Shown piece by piece: positions 1-7,636 of a stretch of 64,000 nucleotides of DNA. The translations under genes and the position numbers were made by a program. The first letter of the stretch is position 1, and each line of letters starts with the position of its first letter. The notes under the pieces are model-generated. The model was not told the origin of the DNA. It worked only from the letters and a program-made list of their open reading frames with translations, and ran no database searches. The DNA is from Trebonia sp963843745 (GTDB taxonomy: Bacteria; Actinomycetota; Actinomycetes; Streptosporangiales; Streptosporangiaceae), in the NCBI GenBank assembly GCA_963843745.1, contig CAWJLP010000001.1:62001-126000 (forward strand), in the 5' to 3' direction.

Positions 1-1044
1 CGGGAAGAGTTCCCGCACCACCTGATCCCGGAGATCGCCAGCCTGGGCATCGCGGGAGTCGCCTACGAGGGCTACGGCTGCCCTGGCGGCGGGCCGCTGC
101 TCGACGGGGTGCTCGCGATGGAGCTAGCCAGGTCGGACCCGTCCATGTCCACGTTCATGGGTGTGCACAGCGGGCTGGCGATGGGCTCCATCTACCTGTG
201 CGGCTCCGAAGAGCAGAAGGAACGCTGGCTGCCCGCGATGGCCCGGATGGAGAAGATCGGCGCGTTCGGCCTGACCGAGCCCGACGTCGGCTCGGGCGTG
301 GCCGGCGGGCTGACCACGACGTGCCGCCGGGACGGCGGCGAATGGGTGATCGACGGCCAGAAGAAGTGGATCGGGAACGCGACCTTCGCCGACTACATCA
401 TCATCTGGGCGCGGGACGCCGACGACGGCCAGGTGAAGGGCTTCGTCGTGGAGAAGGGGACGGACGGCCTGTCCGCCACCAAGATGAAGGACAAGATCGC
501 GCTGCGCGTCGTGCAGAACGCGTACATCACGCTCGACGGCGTCCGGGTTCCCGAGTCCAGCCGGCTGCAGCGGGCGACGTCCTTCCGGCAGACCGCCGCG
601 GTGCTCAGGCTGACTCGGGCCGGGGTGGCCTGGCAGGCGGTCGGCTGCGCGATGGGCGCCTACGAGCACGCCCTGGCTTACGCGAAGGAGCGGGAGCAGT
701 TCGGCAGGCCGATCGGGGGCTTCCAGCTCGTGCAGGACCTGCTGGTGCGGATGCTCGGCAACATCACCGCGTCGGCGTGCCTGTGCACCAGGCTCGCCCA
801 GCTGCAGGCCGCCGGGGAGGCCGCCGACGAGCACTCCGCCCTGGCGAAGGCGTTCTGCACGGTGCGGATGCGGGAAACGGTCGGCTACGCCCGCGAACTG
901 CTCGGCGGCAACGGCATCCTGCTCGAGCACCAGGTCGGCAGGTTCGTGGCGGACGCCGAGGCGATCTACTCCTACGAAGGCACCAGGGAGATCAACACTC
1001 TCGTCGTCGGCCGCGCGATCACGGGCCTCAGCGCCTTCACCTGA
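1..1044 (+). CDS. Acyl-CoA dehydrogenase, 5'-truncated by window edge
   Basis: The frame is open from base 1, so the start lies outside the window; 347 residues are visible, which is most of a roughly 390-residue acyl-CoA dehydrogenase. The flavin-site signature appears as FGLTEPDVGSG and the C-terminal YSYEGTREIN carries the glutamate that acts as catalytic base in this family (the E of YEGT). The ending, with REIN followed by LVVGRAITG, resembles the glutaryl-CoA dehydrogenase branch, but substrate cannot be fixed. Expected role is alpha,beta-dehydrogenation of an acyl-CoA with FAD, passing electrons to ETF. A DinB-like gene follows after 16 bases. Confidence 0.9.
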   Translation, partial: REEFPHHLIPEIASLGIAGVAYEGYGCPGGGPLLDGVLAMELARSDPSMSTFMGVHSGLAMGSIYLCGSEEQKERWLPAMARMEKIGAFGLTEPDVGSGVAGGLTTTCRRDGGEWVIDGQKKWIGNATFADYIIIWARDADDGQVKGFVVEKGTDGLSATKMKDKIALRVVQNAYITLDGVRVPESSRLQRATSFRQTAAVLRLTRAGVAWQAVGCAMGAYEHALAYAKEREQFGRPIGGFQLVQDLLVRMLGNITASACLCTRLAQLQAAGEAADEHSALAKAFCTVRMRETVGYARELLGGNGILLEHQVGRFVADAEAIYSYEGTREINTLVVGRAITGLSAFT

Positions 1045-1060
1045 GTGACATGATGGTCGG

Positions 1061-1564
1061 GTGACCTGGACCGCACCTGAGGTAACCCGGGAGGAAGGGC
1101 CGCTGGCCGGCGGCGAGCGGCCGATGCTGCAGGCCTTCCTCGACTGGCACCGGGCGACGCTGCTGCACAAGTGCTCGGGACTGACCGGCGCACAGCTGGC
1201 GGAGCGGACGGTGCCGCCGTCGGAGCTGTCCCTGCTCGGGCTGGTCCGGCACATGACGCGGGTCGAGCGAACGTGGTTCCGCCAGCGGTTCGCCGACGAG
1301 CCCATCGACGACGCCTACGAGCGGGAAGCGGCTTTCAAGGCCACCGACCCCGCCCGGGCGGCCGCGGACTACGCGCGGTACACCGAGGAGTGCCGGCTGG
1401 CCGACGCCGCGGCGGACAACGCGCCGCTCGACGCCACGTTCACGCACAACGGGCAGACGATGTCGCTGCGGCTGATCTACCTGCACATGATCGAGGAGTA
1501 CGCCCGCCACCTCGGCCACGCCGACCTGCTGCGCGAGCGCATCGACGGGGTGGCCGGCGTCTAG
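1061..1564 (+). CDS. DinB/DUF664 family protein (mycothiol-transferase-like)
   Basis: A 167-residue protein starting at GTG 1061. The segment around MLQAFLDWHRATLLHKCSGLT and the later LVRHMTRVERTWFRQRF match the DinB-like four-helix fold of actinobacterial DUF664 proteins. A metal site would use His in RHMTRVE and a C-terminal HMIEEYARHLGHAD, where two histidines are visible. Family members are thiol-dependent transferases or are uncharacterised; the substrate here is unknown. It follows the acyl-CoA dehydrogenase closely on the same strand and may be co-transcribed with it. Confidence 0.8.
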   Translation: MTWTAPEVTREEGPLAGGERPMLQAFLDWHRATLLHKCSGLTGAQLAERTVPPSELSLLGLVRHMTRVERTWFRQRFADEPIDDAYEREAAFKATDPARAAADYARYTEECRLADAAADNAPLDATFTHNGQTMSLRLIYLHMIEEYARHLGHADLLRERIDGVAGV

Positions 1565-1585
1565 CGTCGCCGGCCCGCGACCGCG

Positions 1586-1602
1586 ATCTCACATCGTGAG
1601 AT
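1586..1602 (+). terminator. Short perfect hairpin after the DinB gene
   Basis: ATCTCAC and GTGAGAT form a 7-bp stem with a 3-base loop, 21 bases after the DinB stop. There is no T-run, so termination is an inference from position only. Confidence 0.35.
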
Positions 1603-1608
1603 GATCAT

Positions 1609-1680
1609 GACTTAGGAGCAGAACGCTACGCTTTTCTTGCTGTTATCAGCCGATTTTGCGTAGTTTCCTGCTCCTAAGTC
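1609..1680 (+). repeat. 72-base hairpin with conserved 14-mer in the loop
   Basis: Arms GACTTAGGAGCAG (1609-1621) and CTGCTCCTAAGTC (1668-1680) pair perfectly over 13 bp. After a small internal loop, CTACGC (1626-1631) pairs with GCGTAG (1658-1663). The 26-base loop holds TTCTTGCTGTTATC (1634-1647), a 14-mer that recurs exactly at 18038, 20036 and 20138. The hairpin lies between convergent genes (DinB ends 1564; membrane protein ends 1701). It could be a bidirectional terminator, a small RNA or a remnant of a small repeated element. Confidence 0.6.
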
Positions 1681-1700
1681 GCGGGCGCCTGGCCTGGCCG

Positions 1701-2471
1701 CTAGTACGCGACCGGGTTGGGGGCGTCAGCGGTGCGGGGGGCGGCGACCGACGGGCTTGTTCGCGGGGCTCGCCGCAGCCCGGACACGGACGTGATGTGC
1801 AGGGCGAACAGCAGGGGGACCGCGGCTGTCGGGATCAGCGCGAGGGGGAGCTCGCTGATCGGCGCGCCGGACGGGGTGACGTTGACCAGCGCGTAACCGG
1901 TGAGGGCGCCGAGGGTCAGGGCCGAGATCAAGTCGGTCATGCCGAACGCGTTGAACCACAGGGCGGCGCGGCGGCCGGTGCCGCGCGCGAGCCTGAGTGC
2001 GACCAGCGGCGCGGCGATGCCGGCGGCGATGTCACCCAGGCCCGCGGGCAGCGCGAACAGCGCGGGCAGGTGGCCGCGGGCCATCATGAGGACGAAGGCC
2101 GTTCCCCCGAACACCCGGAACGAGTGCGGAAGCTCCAGGCGGCTCATCATGCCCGGCGCCGCGAGGGCGCGCGCCACCGCCGGGATCCGGCGCAGCACCA
2201 GCAGCAGGCCGAGGAACCCGGCCACCACGATCGGGAGCCACGGCACCTGGTGGCCGAGCTGTGCGTGGTATCCGCCGTGAGCCGCGATCACCGCGCTGGC
2301 GGTGAACCAGCCGCCGAGCACGACGGCCGCGCCGCCGGCGAGCAGGGCCGCACGCGAACGGCCCAGGCCGGCGCGCATCGCGCCGCCGTACAGAACGATG
2401 CAGGTCGCGGCCGGGATCGCGACGATCCCGATGATGGTGAGCGCCCACACATAACCAGGCGGGTCGTACAT
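1701..2471 (-). CDS. Multi-pass membrane protein, unknown function
   Basis: A 256-residue protein starting at ATG 2471. It has about seven hydrophobic segments, beginning with YVWALTIIGIVAIPAATCIV and including a central GFLGLLLVLRRIPAVARAL. No enzymatic motif was recognised, and the family is not named with confidence. It is divergent from the HxlR-type regulator at 2543, sharing a 71-base spacer with a dyad operator candidate, so it is the likely regulatory target. The last 20 residues are polar and proline rich. Confidence 0.75.
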   Translation of the reverse strand: MYDPPGYVWALTIIGIVAIPAATCIVLYGGAMRAGLGRSRAALLAGGAAVVLGGWFTASAVIAAHGGYHAQLGHQVPWLPIVVAGFLGLLLVLRRIPAVARALAAPGMMSRLELPHSFRVFGGTAFVLMMARGHLPALFALPAGLGDIAAGIAAPLVALRLARGTGRRAALWFNAFGMTDLISALTLGALTGYALVNVTPSGAPISELPLALIPTAAVPLLFALHITSVSGLRRAPRTSPSVAAPRTADAPNPVAY

Positions 2472-2489
2472 GACATCCTCCTCCAGTTG

Positions 2490-2536
2490 AGTTGACTATC
2501 TCTAAGTTAGTATCTTGTAGATAGTATCTGTCAACT
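2490..2536. promoter_or_regulatory. Divergent control region with dyad and direct repeat
   Basis: The AT-rich spacer between the membrane protein and the HxlR gene contains AGTTGAC (2490-2496) and its inverted copy GTCAACT (2530-2536), plus TAGTATCT twice (2508-2515 and 2522-2529, 14 bases apart). HxlR regulators usually bind dyads in their own divergent promoters, so this is the expected operator. Binding is inferred. Confidence 0.5.
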
Positions 2537-2542
2537 AGTATT

Positions 2543-3781
2543 ATGGAGGACGTGACCAGGAACGTTCGGACCTACGACCACTTCTGCCTGACGGCACGCA
2601 CCCTGGAACGCGTCGGGGAGCGTTGGAGCCTGCTGGTGATCCGCGACCTCCTCACCGGCCCGAAGAGGTTCACTGACCTGATGGACCGCCTCGGCGGGAT
2701 CACCCCCAAGACGCTCAGCCAGCGCCTGCGTGAGCTCGAAGACGCCGGAATCCTCACCGCCGACCGGGAGCCGGGCAGGCGGGAGGTCTGGTACAGCCTG
2801 ACGCCGGCCGGAGCAGACCTCGGACCCGTCGTCGAGGGGCTCAACCGGTGGGGGCTGCGCCACGCCTGGCGCCGGCCGCGGGCCGGCGAGCCGGTGCACG
2901 CCGAGCACTTGCTCCGTTCGGCCATCCTGGCCATCGAGCTCACCGACGACGAGCCCGCCCGCTGGCACTTCCGGCTCGACGGCGCCGACTACCTGGCCGA
3001 AGGCGACGCCCACGGGTGGTCACTCAGCGCGAAAGCCCCGGCTGCGCCGGCCGACGTCACGATCACCGCGACCGCTCAGGACCTGGCCGCCTTCATCTTC
3101 GGACGGCCCGACAGCGGCGTCGAGATCACCGGCGAAGCCGGGCAGGTCGAGAGATTCCGGCGGCTGATCGGTGCCATGGCCGCCGTCGCGGAACCCGCCG
3201 CCGACGCCCCAGCGGGGCTGCCGCGGTTACGTCGGGGAGCCGGCGGCGGCGCCGGTCTGCTGGTGGTTGTCCCACCGGCTCAGCGTGCGCTGCCAGTCCA
3301 GCGGGACGGTGAAGTCGTCGCCCTGCGCCAGCTCATCCTCCCAGTCCTCGACGGGGACGCGCCACAGCACCTCGAACTCGATGCCGCTCGGGTCCTTGGC
3401 GTACAGCGACTTGGACAGCCGGTGGTCGCTCTCCCCCACCAGGGCGCCGGCGTCGAGCAGCTTCTGCCTGGCCTCGACGAGCTCGGCCAGCGTGCCGACC
3501 TCCCAGGCCAGGTGGTAGAGCCCCACCTCGGGGCGGCCGGAGGAGTGGCCCGTGCCGATGTCGAACAGGCCGAGGTCGTGGTCGTTCACCGATCCCGGCG
3601 ACCGCAGGAACGCGGCCCGGCCGGGAACCTCCATCCTGACCTCGAAGCCGAGCGTCGTGGTGTAGAACTCCACCTCGCGCTGCAGCCCGTTCACGTACAG
3701 GACGGCGTGGTTCAGGCGGCGGACTGCCATGTGACGCTCCCGATCAGACTCGTGATGACCTTCGGGATAATCGAGCGGTGA
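2543..3781 (+). CDS. HxlR-family regulator with C-terminal SCP2-like part; frame runs on antisense
   Basis: Residues 1-110 are a HxlR winged helix, with the family hallmark WSLLVIRDLLTGPKRFTDL and GITPKTLSQRLREL. Residues 120-215 look like the alkyl-sulfatase/SCP2-type domain that often follows in actinobacterial HxlR proteins. Homology ends near residue 220 (about base 3200). No in-frame stop follows until 3779-3781, so the literal ORF is 412 residues, with its last 190 being antisense to the VOC gene at 3227-3730. Either the protein has a non-homologous tail or a stop was lost. ATG 2543 lacks a Shine-Dalgarno; GTG 2552 is an alternative start. Confidence 0.7.
   Translation: MEDVTRNVRTYDHFCLTARTLERVGERWSLLVIRDLLTGPKRFTDLMDRLGGITPKTLSQRLRELEDAGILTADREPGRREVWYSLTPAGADLGPVVEGLNRWGLRHAWRRPRAGEPVHAEHLLRSAILAIELTDDEPARWHFRLDGADYLAEGDAHGWSLSAKAPAAPADVTITATAQDLAAFIFGRPDSGVEITGEAGQVERFRRLIGAMAAVAEPAADAPAGLPRLRRGAGGGAGLLVVVPPAQRALPVQRDGEVVALRQLILPVLDGDAPQHLELDAARVLGVQRLGQPVVALPHQGAGVEQLLPGLDELGQRADLPGQVVEPHLGAAGGVARADVEQAEVVVVHRSRRPQERGPAGNLHPDLEAERRGVELHLALQPVHVQDGVVQAADCHVTLPIRLVMTFGIIER
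3227..3730 (-). CDS. VOC family (glyoxalase/extradiol dioxygenase-like) protein
   Basis: A 167-residue protein with one vicinal-oxygen-chelate module pair. Candidate metal ligands are His in RLNHAVLYV near residue 7, His in LYHLAWEV near residue 72 and Glu in GIEFEVLW near residue 118. The spacing and the YAKDPSGIEFE motif suit catechol 2,3-dioxygenase-like or glyoxalase enzymes. The last 45 residues lie outside the fold. It is convergent with the HxlR frame and divergent from the D-aminopeptidase at 3778. The substrate is unknown. Confidence 0.8.
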   Translation of the reverse strand: MAVRRLNHAVLYVNGLQREVEFYTTTLGFEVRMEVPGRAAFLRSPGSVNDHDLGLFDIGTGHSSGRPEVGLYHLAWEVGTLAELVEARQKLLDAGALVGESDHRLSKSLYAKDPSGIEFEVLWRVPVEDWEDELAQGDDFTVPLDWQRTLSRWDNHQQTGAAAGSPT

Positions 3782-4605
3782 AGGTCTTTATTTCCTTTGA
3801 CATGGAGGGCGTGGCCGGGATCGTCGACTGGTCGCAGTGCCGGCCGCCCGGCCAGCCCTACGAGGAAGGGCGGGCGCTGCTGCTCGGCGAGGTCAACGCG
3901 GCGATCGACGGGGCGCTCGCGGGCGGCGCCACCGAGATCGTGTGCAACGACTCGCACGGGACGATGAACAACCTCAACCCGGCGGAGCTGCACGGCCGGG
4001 CGCTGTACGTCGCCGGGCGGCACAAGCCGCTGTACATGATGGAGGGCATGGACGCCTCGGTGGACGCGGTGTTCTTCGTGGGCTACCACGGGTCGATCTC
4101 CGGGGACAGCTCGGTGCTGTCGCACACGTACAACCCGTCGGTCGTGTCGCGGGCCGAGCTGAACGGCGCCGAATGCGGGGAGAGCGGGATCAACGGGCTG
4201 GTCGCGCTGGCCTGCGCGGCGCCGGTCGTGCTGATCACCGGCGACCAGCAGACGGCCGCCGAGGGCGGGCCGTTCTTCAAGGACGCGGAGCGGGTGGTGG
4301 TGAAGGAGTCGATCACCAGGTTCGCCGCCGCCCAGCTGCACCCGCTCGACGCCCGCGACAAGATCGCGGGCGGGGCGATGGCGGCGGTGCGGCGGGCGCG
4401 CGAGGTGCCGCTGCCGGACATCGCGCTGCCTGCCAGGCTCGACGTGCACATGCAGACCGCGGACATGGCCGGCGTGGCGAGCTGGGTGAAGGGCGTCGAG
4501 CGGACCGGCACCCGAACGGTGCGGGTCGAAGGGGACGACCCGCTCGCGGTCTACCGCGCGTTCGTAGGGATTACCTACATCACCCGGGTTGCCGAAGGAA
4601 GATAG
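3778..4605 (+). CDS. dppA: M55 family D-aminopeptidase (DppA-like)
   Basis: A 275-residue zinc peptidase of the DppA family starting at GTG 3778. The expected metal ligands of the Bacillus enzyme are all visible: D8 and E10 in FDMEG, H60 in NDSHGTMN, H104 in GYHGSI and a glutamate at about 132 in ECGESG. A histidine in LSHTYNP at 116 is in the place of the proposed catalytic residue. The family cleaves D-amino-acid dipeptides such as D-Ala-D-Ala and forms a decamer. No dipeptide transporter is adjacent, so it appears to be a stand-alone gene. Confidence 0.88.
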   Translation: MKVFISFDMEGVAGIVDWSQCRPPGQPYEEGRALLLGEVNAAIDGALAGGATEIVCNDSHGTMNNLNPAELHGRALYVAGRHKPLYMMEGMDASVDAVFFVGYHGSISGDSSVLSHTYNPSVVSRAELNGAECGESGINGLVALACAAPVVLITGDQQTAAEGGPFFKDAERVVVKESITRFAAAQLHPLDARDKIAGGAMAAVRRAREVPLPDIALPARLDVHMQTADMAGVASWVKGVERTGTRTVRVEGDDPLAVYRAFVGITYITRVAEGR

Positions 4606-4630
4606 GCGACCCGCTCGCGGCCGGGCTGGT

Positions 4631-4840
4631 TTACCGGCCGACCTGGCGCCGACGGATCCCGCGCAGGCGCCGGCGCTGCGACTTGTCCAGCAGCAGGTAC
4701 CCGCCCACCGGGATCGCCGCGGCGATCACGAATACCAAGGCAACAGCCCAAAATGGGACGCCGACTATCAGCAGGATCAGTGCGAGGACTATCCCGGCGA
4801 TCCCGATCTTCACGCCTGGTGCCATGATGACTCCATCCAT
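4631..4840 (-). CDS. Small membrane protein (69 aa), unknown
   Basis: Two hydrophobic segments, KIGIAGIVLALILLIVGVPF and VALVFVIAAAIPVGGYLLL, are followed by a strongly basic tail (DKSQRRRLRGIRRR). Start may be ATG 4840 or ATG 4825 (the sixth residue). The topology and charge pattern make it look like a real gene rather than a shadow. No family was recognised. It is convergent with the D-aminopeptidase gene. Confidence 0.6.
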   Translation of the reverse strand: MDGVIMAPGVKIGIAGIVLALILLIVGVPFWAVALVFVIAAAIPVGGYLLLDKSQRRRLRGIRRRQVGR

Positions 4841-4889
4841 ACGGGCTGGGACCCAGCCGCCTTCAGCTTATCTCCGGAGCGAACCGTCA

Positions 4890-5453
4890 ATGCCGATCTC
4901 CATGCCCGTCGATGCGGAGGCTAACGAACTCCTGACGCGCAGCCCACTAGCGCTTCTAATCGCGATGCTACTCGATCAGCAGGTCCCGTTGGAACGTGCA
5001 TTTAGCGCGCCGCGCGACTTGGTCCGGCGGCTCGGCCACGAGCCGACCGCCGAGGAGCTGGCGGACTTCAACCCCGAGCAGCTGGCGGCGGTGTTCGGCG
5101 AGCGCCCGGCGCTGCACCGGTTTCCCAAGGCGATGGCGGCGCGGACCCAGGAGCTAGCGAAGCTGATCGTGACGGACTACGGCGGCGATCCGACTGCGAT
5201 CTGGACGACCGCCTCCTCGGGCGCCGAGTTGCTGAAGCGGGTGGAGGCGCTGCCCGGGTTCGGCGAGCAGAAGGCGAAGATCTTCGTGGCGCTGCTCGGC
5301 AAGCAACTCGGCGTCCGGCCGCCGGGCTGGCGAGAGGCGGCCGGGCAGTTCGGCGCGGAGGGGTCGCACCTGTCGGTGGCGGACATCTACGACGCCGAGT
5401 CGCTCGGCCAGGTGCGCTCGTACAAAGCGGCGCTGAAGGCCGCCAAGAAATAG
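4890..5453 (+). CDS. HhH-GPD family protein (endonuclease III-like fold)
   Basis: A 187-residue protein. The segment LLIAMLLDQQVPLERAFSAP is the family start seen in actinobacterial HhH-GPD proteins, and LLKRVEALPGFGEQKAKIFVALL is the helix-hairpin-helix motif, centred on PGFGEQKA near residue 125. The N-glycosylase/AP-lyase fold suggests base-excision repair. However, neither the usual catalytic Lys/Asp pair of Nth nor an iron-sulfur cluster cysteine set is visible, so activity is open. ATG 4890 is preferred because GGAG lies about 10 bases upstream; the open frame itself extends much further upstream but only as antisense or overlapping sequence. Confidence 0.82.
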   Translation: MPISMPVDAEANELLTRSPLALLIAMLLDQQVPLERAFSAPRDLVRRLGHEPTAEELADFNPEQLAAVFGERPALHRFPKAMAARTQELAKLIVTDYGGDPTAIWTTASSGAELLKRVEALPGFGEQKAKIFVALLGKQLGVRPPGWREAAGQFGAEGSHLSVADIYDAESLGQVRSYKAALKAAKK

Positions 5454-5464
5454 CGACTCCGCGA

Positions 5465-5510
5465 TTTGTCCCTGTTTTCTGCTGCCCTGACGACAGAAAC
5501 CAGGGACAAA
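5465..5510 (+). terminator. 17-bp hairpin after the HhH-GPD gene
   Basis: TTTGTCCCTGTTTTCTG (5465-5481) pairs with CAGAAACCAGGGACAAA (5494-5510) with one mismatch and a 12-base loop, starting 12 bases after the stop. The stem is AT-richer than the surroundings and has no T-run; intrinsic termination is likely but inferred. Confidence 0.5.
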
Positions 5511-5530
5511 GCCCAACGGGCCGAGGGAGT

Positions 5531-5552
5531 CACCACGGGCCCGTTCCGATAA
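5531..5552 (+). repeat. Variant copy of a 23-bp dispersed repeat
   Basis: Contains CCACGGGCCCGTTC followed by CGATAA. A 23-bp exact pair of the same sequence lies at 11048-11070 and, inverted, at 32185-32207. This copy differs by about three positions. It sits between the HhH-GPD and adenosine deaminase genes. Confidence 0.55.
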
Positions 5553-5612
5553 CTTGACTTTTTGATGTAAGAAATAGCGGCGGGTGGGGCGGAGACTGTT
5601 AGCGTCGACTGC

Positions 5613-6638
5613 ATGGAGTCCATTGAGACGTTCGTTGCGGAGCTTCCCAAGGTAGAACTTCACGTTCATTTGGTCGGTTCGGCGTCGGCGGAGACCGTCT
5701 TGGAGCTGGCGCGGCGGCATCCGGACCGCGGGGTGCCGCGTACCGCCGAGGAGCTGCGGCACTTCTATGAGTTCCGCGACTTCCCGCACTTCATCGAGGT
5801 CTACAAGGCCGTCAGCGCGCTGCTCAGCGAGCCCGAGGACATCGCGGACCTCGTGCGCGGCGTCGCCCGCGACCTCGCCGCACAGCAGGTCAGGTACGTC
5901 GAGATGCAGTTCGGGCCGTTCGCCTTCCGGCGTATCGGCATGCCGGACGCGGTGATGACCGAGGCGCTCGACGTGAGCGCTCGGGACGCGCTGGCCGAGC
6001 ACGGGCTCAGGATCGGGTACATCTTCGACTTCCCCGGGCAGACCGCCGACGAGGACGCGGTGCCGACTCTGACGCACGCGCTGGAGCATCCGCCGGAGGC
6101 ACTGATCGGGTTCGGGATCGGCGGGATCGAGGCGGGGCGCGCTCCGTACCGGGACGTGATCAGGGACGTGTTCGCCGCCGCGGCCGCGGCGGGGCTGCAT
6201 CGCGTGCCGCACGCGGGCGAGACCACCGGCGCGGAGACCGTGTGGGAGGCGATCGACTTCCTGCACGCGGAGCGGATCGGGCACGGGATCCGGTCGATGG
6301 ACGACCCGCGGCTGGCCGCGTACCTCGCGGAGCGGCAGCTTCCGGTCGACGTGTCGCCGACCTCGAACGTGCGTACCCGGTGCGTGCCGTCGCTGGCCGC
6401 GCACCCGCTGCCGTCGATGCTCGACGCCGGGTTGTTCGTGACGCTGAACAGCGACGATCCGCCGATGTTCGGCACGACGCTGAGCAATGAGTACCTGGTG
6501 GCCGGCCGCGAGCTCGGGCTGAGCGCTGCCGGGCTCGCGGGGCTGGCGGCGAACGGAGTGCGCGCGTCGTTCCTCGACGACGCGTCGAAGGACGCACTGC
6601 TCAAGGAGATCACGGCGGTGCTGGCCGCGCACGAATAG
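5613..6638 (+). CDS. Adenosine deaminase family protein
   Basis: A 341-residue metal-dependent amidohydrolase of the adenosine/AMP deaminase family. Visible active-site residues are H17 and H19 (LHVHL), H200 and E203 (HAGE), H224 (RIGHG) and D281-D282 (LNSDDPP). The reaction is hydrolytic deamination of adenosine or a related nucleoside in the cytosol. In actinomycetes close relatives include aminodeoxyfutalosine deaminases of menaquinone synthesis, and this cannot be excluded; no mqn genes are nearby. The long upstream gap (159 bases) suggests its own promoter. Confidence 0.87.
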   Translation: MESIETFVAELPKVELHVHLVGSASAETVLELARRHPDRGVPRTAEELRHFYEFRDFPHFIEVYKAVSALLSEPEDIADLVRGVARDLAAQQVRYVEMQFGPFAFRRIGMPDAVMTEALDVSARDALAEHGLRIGYIFDFPGQTADEDAVPTLTHALEHPPEALIGFGIGGIEAGRAPYRDVIRDVFAAAAAAGLHRVPHAGETTGAETVWEAIDFLHAERIGHGIRSMDDPRLAAYLAERQLPVDVSPTSNVRTRCVPSLAAHPLPSMLDAGLFVTLNSDDPPMFGTTLSNEYLVAGRELGLSAAGLAGLAANGVRASFLDDASKDALLKEITAVLAAHE

Positions 6639-6736
6639 CGGGGCGTTCTCTCGGCGCTTGGCACATGCCGTCCGCGCGGTGGTGACCGGTAGGGTTTTGC
6701 GCAGATAAGACGGAATGCGTACGGGAGCCCGATTTC

Positions 6737-7636
6737 ATGACCGCCAGGCAGCAGCTGGCCCGCCTGCTTCCGCTGGCGCTGCTCGTCGTGCTCGCCATCG
6801 TCGGCCTGCGCGGCATCGTGCCCGCGCCGCGGTGGAACGGGCCGCTGCGCGCCGAGGGCGTGGCGATCGGGATCGCGCTCGAGGTCGTGCTCGGCGTGCT
6901 GCTCGTCATCACCCTGCGCCGGGACCGCGCCGAGCGGCAGGCGGCGGCCGCGCGGCCCTACAGCGAGGCTGACGACGAGATCGGGGTGCCCGCCGCGCTC
7001 CGGTTCGCGCTCAAGTGGCTGCTCGGCGGGGGCATGGTGGCGGTCGCCGCCGTGCTGATCAGCAACCTGCACCTGCACTTCCTGACCAAGCCGCAGCGTC
7101 CGCGGCCCGTGACCTTGCCCCAGCGGCCGGCGGTGCTGCCGAAGCTGCACAAAGCCAGCGCTCCGCTGCACATTCCGCTCGGGCCGATCCTCTACGGGCT
7201 GCTGGTGCTGGCGCTGGTGGCGGCGGTGGCGATCAGCCTCTGGTGGGCGGCGCGGCTGCGTCACCTGGCGCTGCCGCGCTTGCTCCCCGACGCGGCCGAC
7301 GCCGAGGAGCTGCGCGAGGCGGTCGAGTCGGGGCGGCTGGCGTTCGCCGAGCTCGACGACGCGCGGGCGGCGATCATCGCCTGCTACCTGGCGATGGAGC
7401 GCAGCCTCGGCGACCGGGGCGCGGCGCGCGGCGTCGCGGACACCCCTGACGAGCTGCTGGCGCGCGTCGTATCGGCCGGGATCGTCCGCGGCGCCGCGGC
7501 GCGCCGGCTGACCGGCCTGTTCTACGAGGCCCGGTTCTCCACCCACCCGCTCGGCCGCGCCGAGCGGGACGCCGCGAGCGCGGCGCTCGACGAACTGGCC
7601 GCCGAGCTCGGGACGAGCGCCGAGGTGGCGACGTGA
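6737..7636 (+). CDS. Membrane protein with C-terminal DUF4129
   Basis: A 299-residue protein with hydrophobic segments near residues 9-24, 38-58, 90-108 and 150-172. The soluble C-terminal region (DARAAIIACYLAMERSL, then ADTPDELLARV, then FYEARFSTHPLG) is the DUF4129 pattern that accompanies MoxR/DUF58 operons. It is the first gene of the operon 6737-11030. Its stop overlaps the GTG of the next gene by four bases. Its role is probably in assembling or maturing envelope proteins, by analogy with such operons. Confidence 0.8.
   Translation: MTARQQLARLLPLALLVVLAIVGLRGIVPAPRWNGPLRAEGVAIGIALEVVLGVLLVITLRRDRAERQAAAARPYSEADDEIGVPAALRFALKWLLGGGMVAVAAVLISNLHLHFLTKPQRPRPVTLPQRPAVLPKLHKASAPLHIPLGPILYGLLVLALVAAVAISLWWAARLRHLALPRLLPDAADAEELREAVESGRLAFAELDDARAAIIACYLAMERSLGDRGAARGVADTPDELLARVVSAGIVRGAAARRLTGLFYEARFSTHPLGRAERDAASAALDELAAELGTSAEVAT

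Noticed and set aside
3837..5453. A 538-residue plus-strand protein ending in the HhH-GPD domain
   Set aside because: The first 350 codons overlap the D-aminopeptidase in another frame and a minus-strand gene; a good ribosome site and ATG at 4890 fit the domain.
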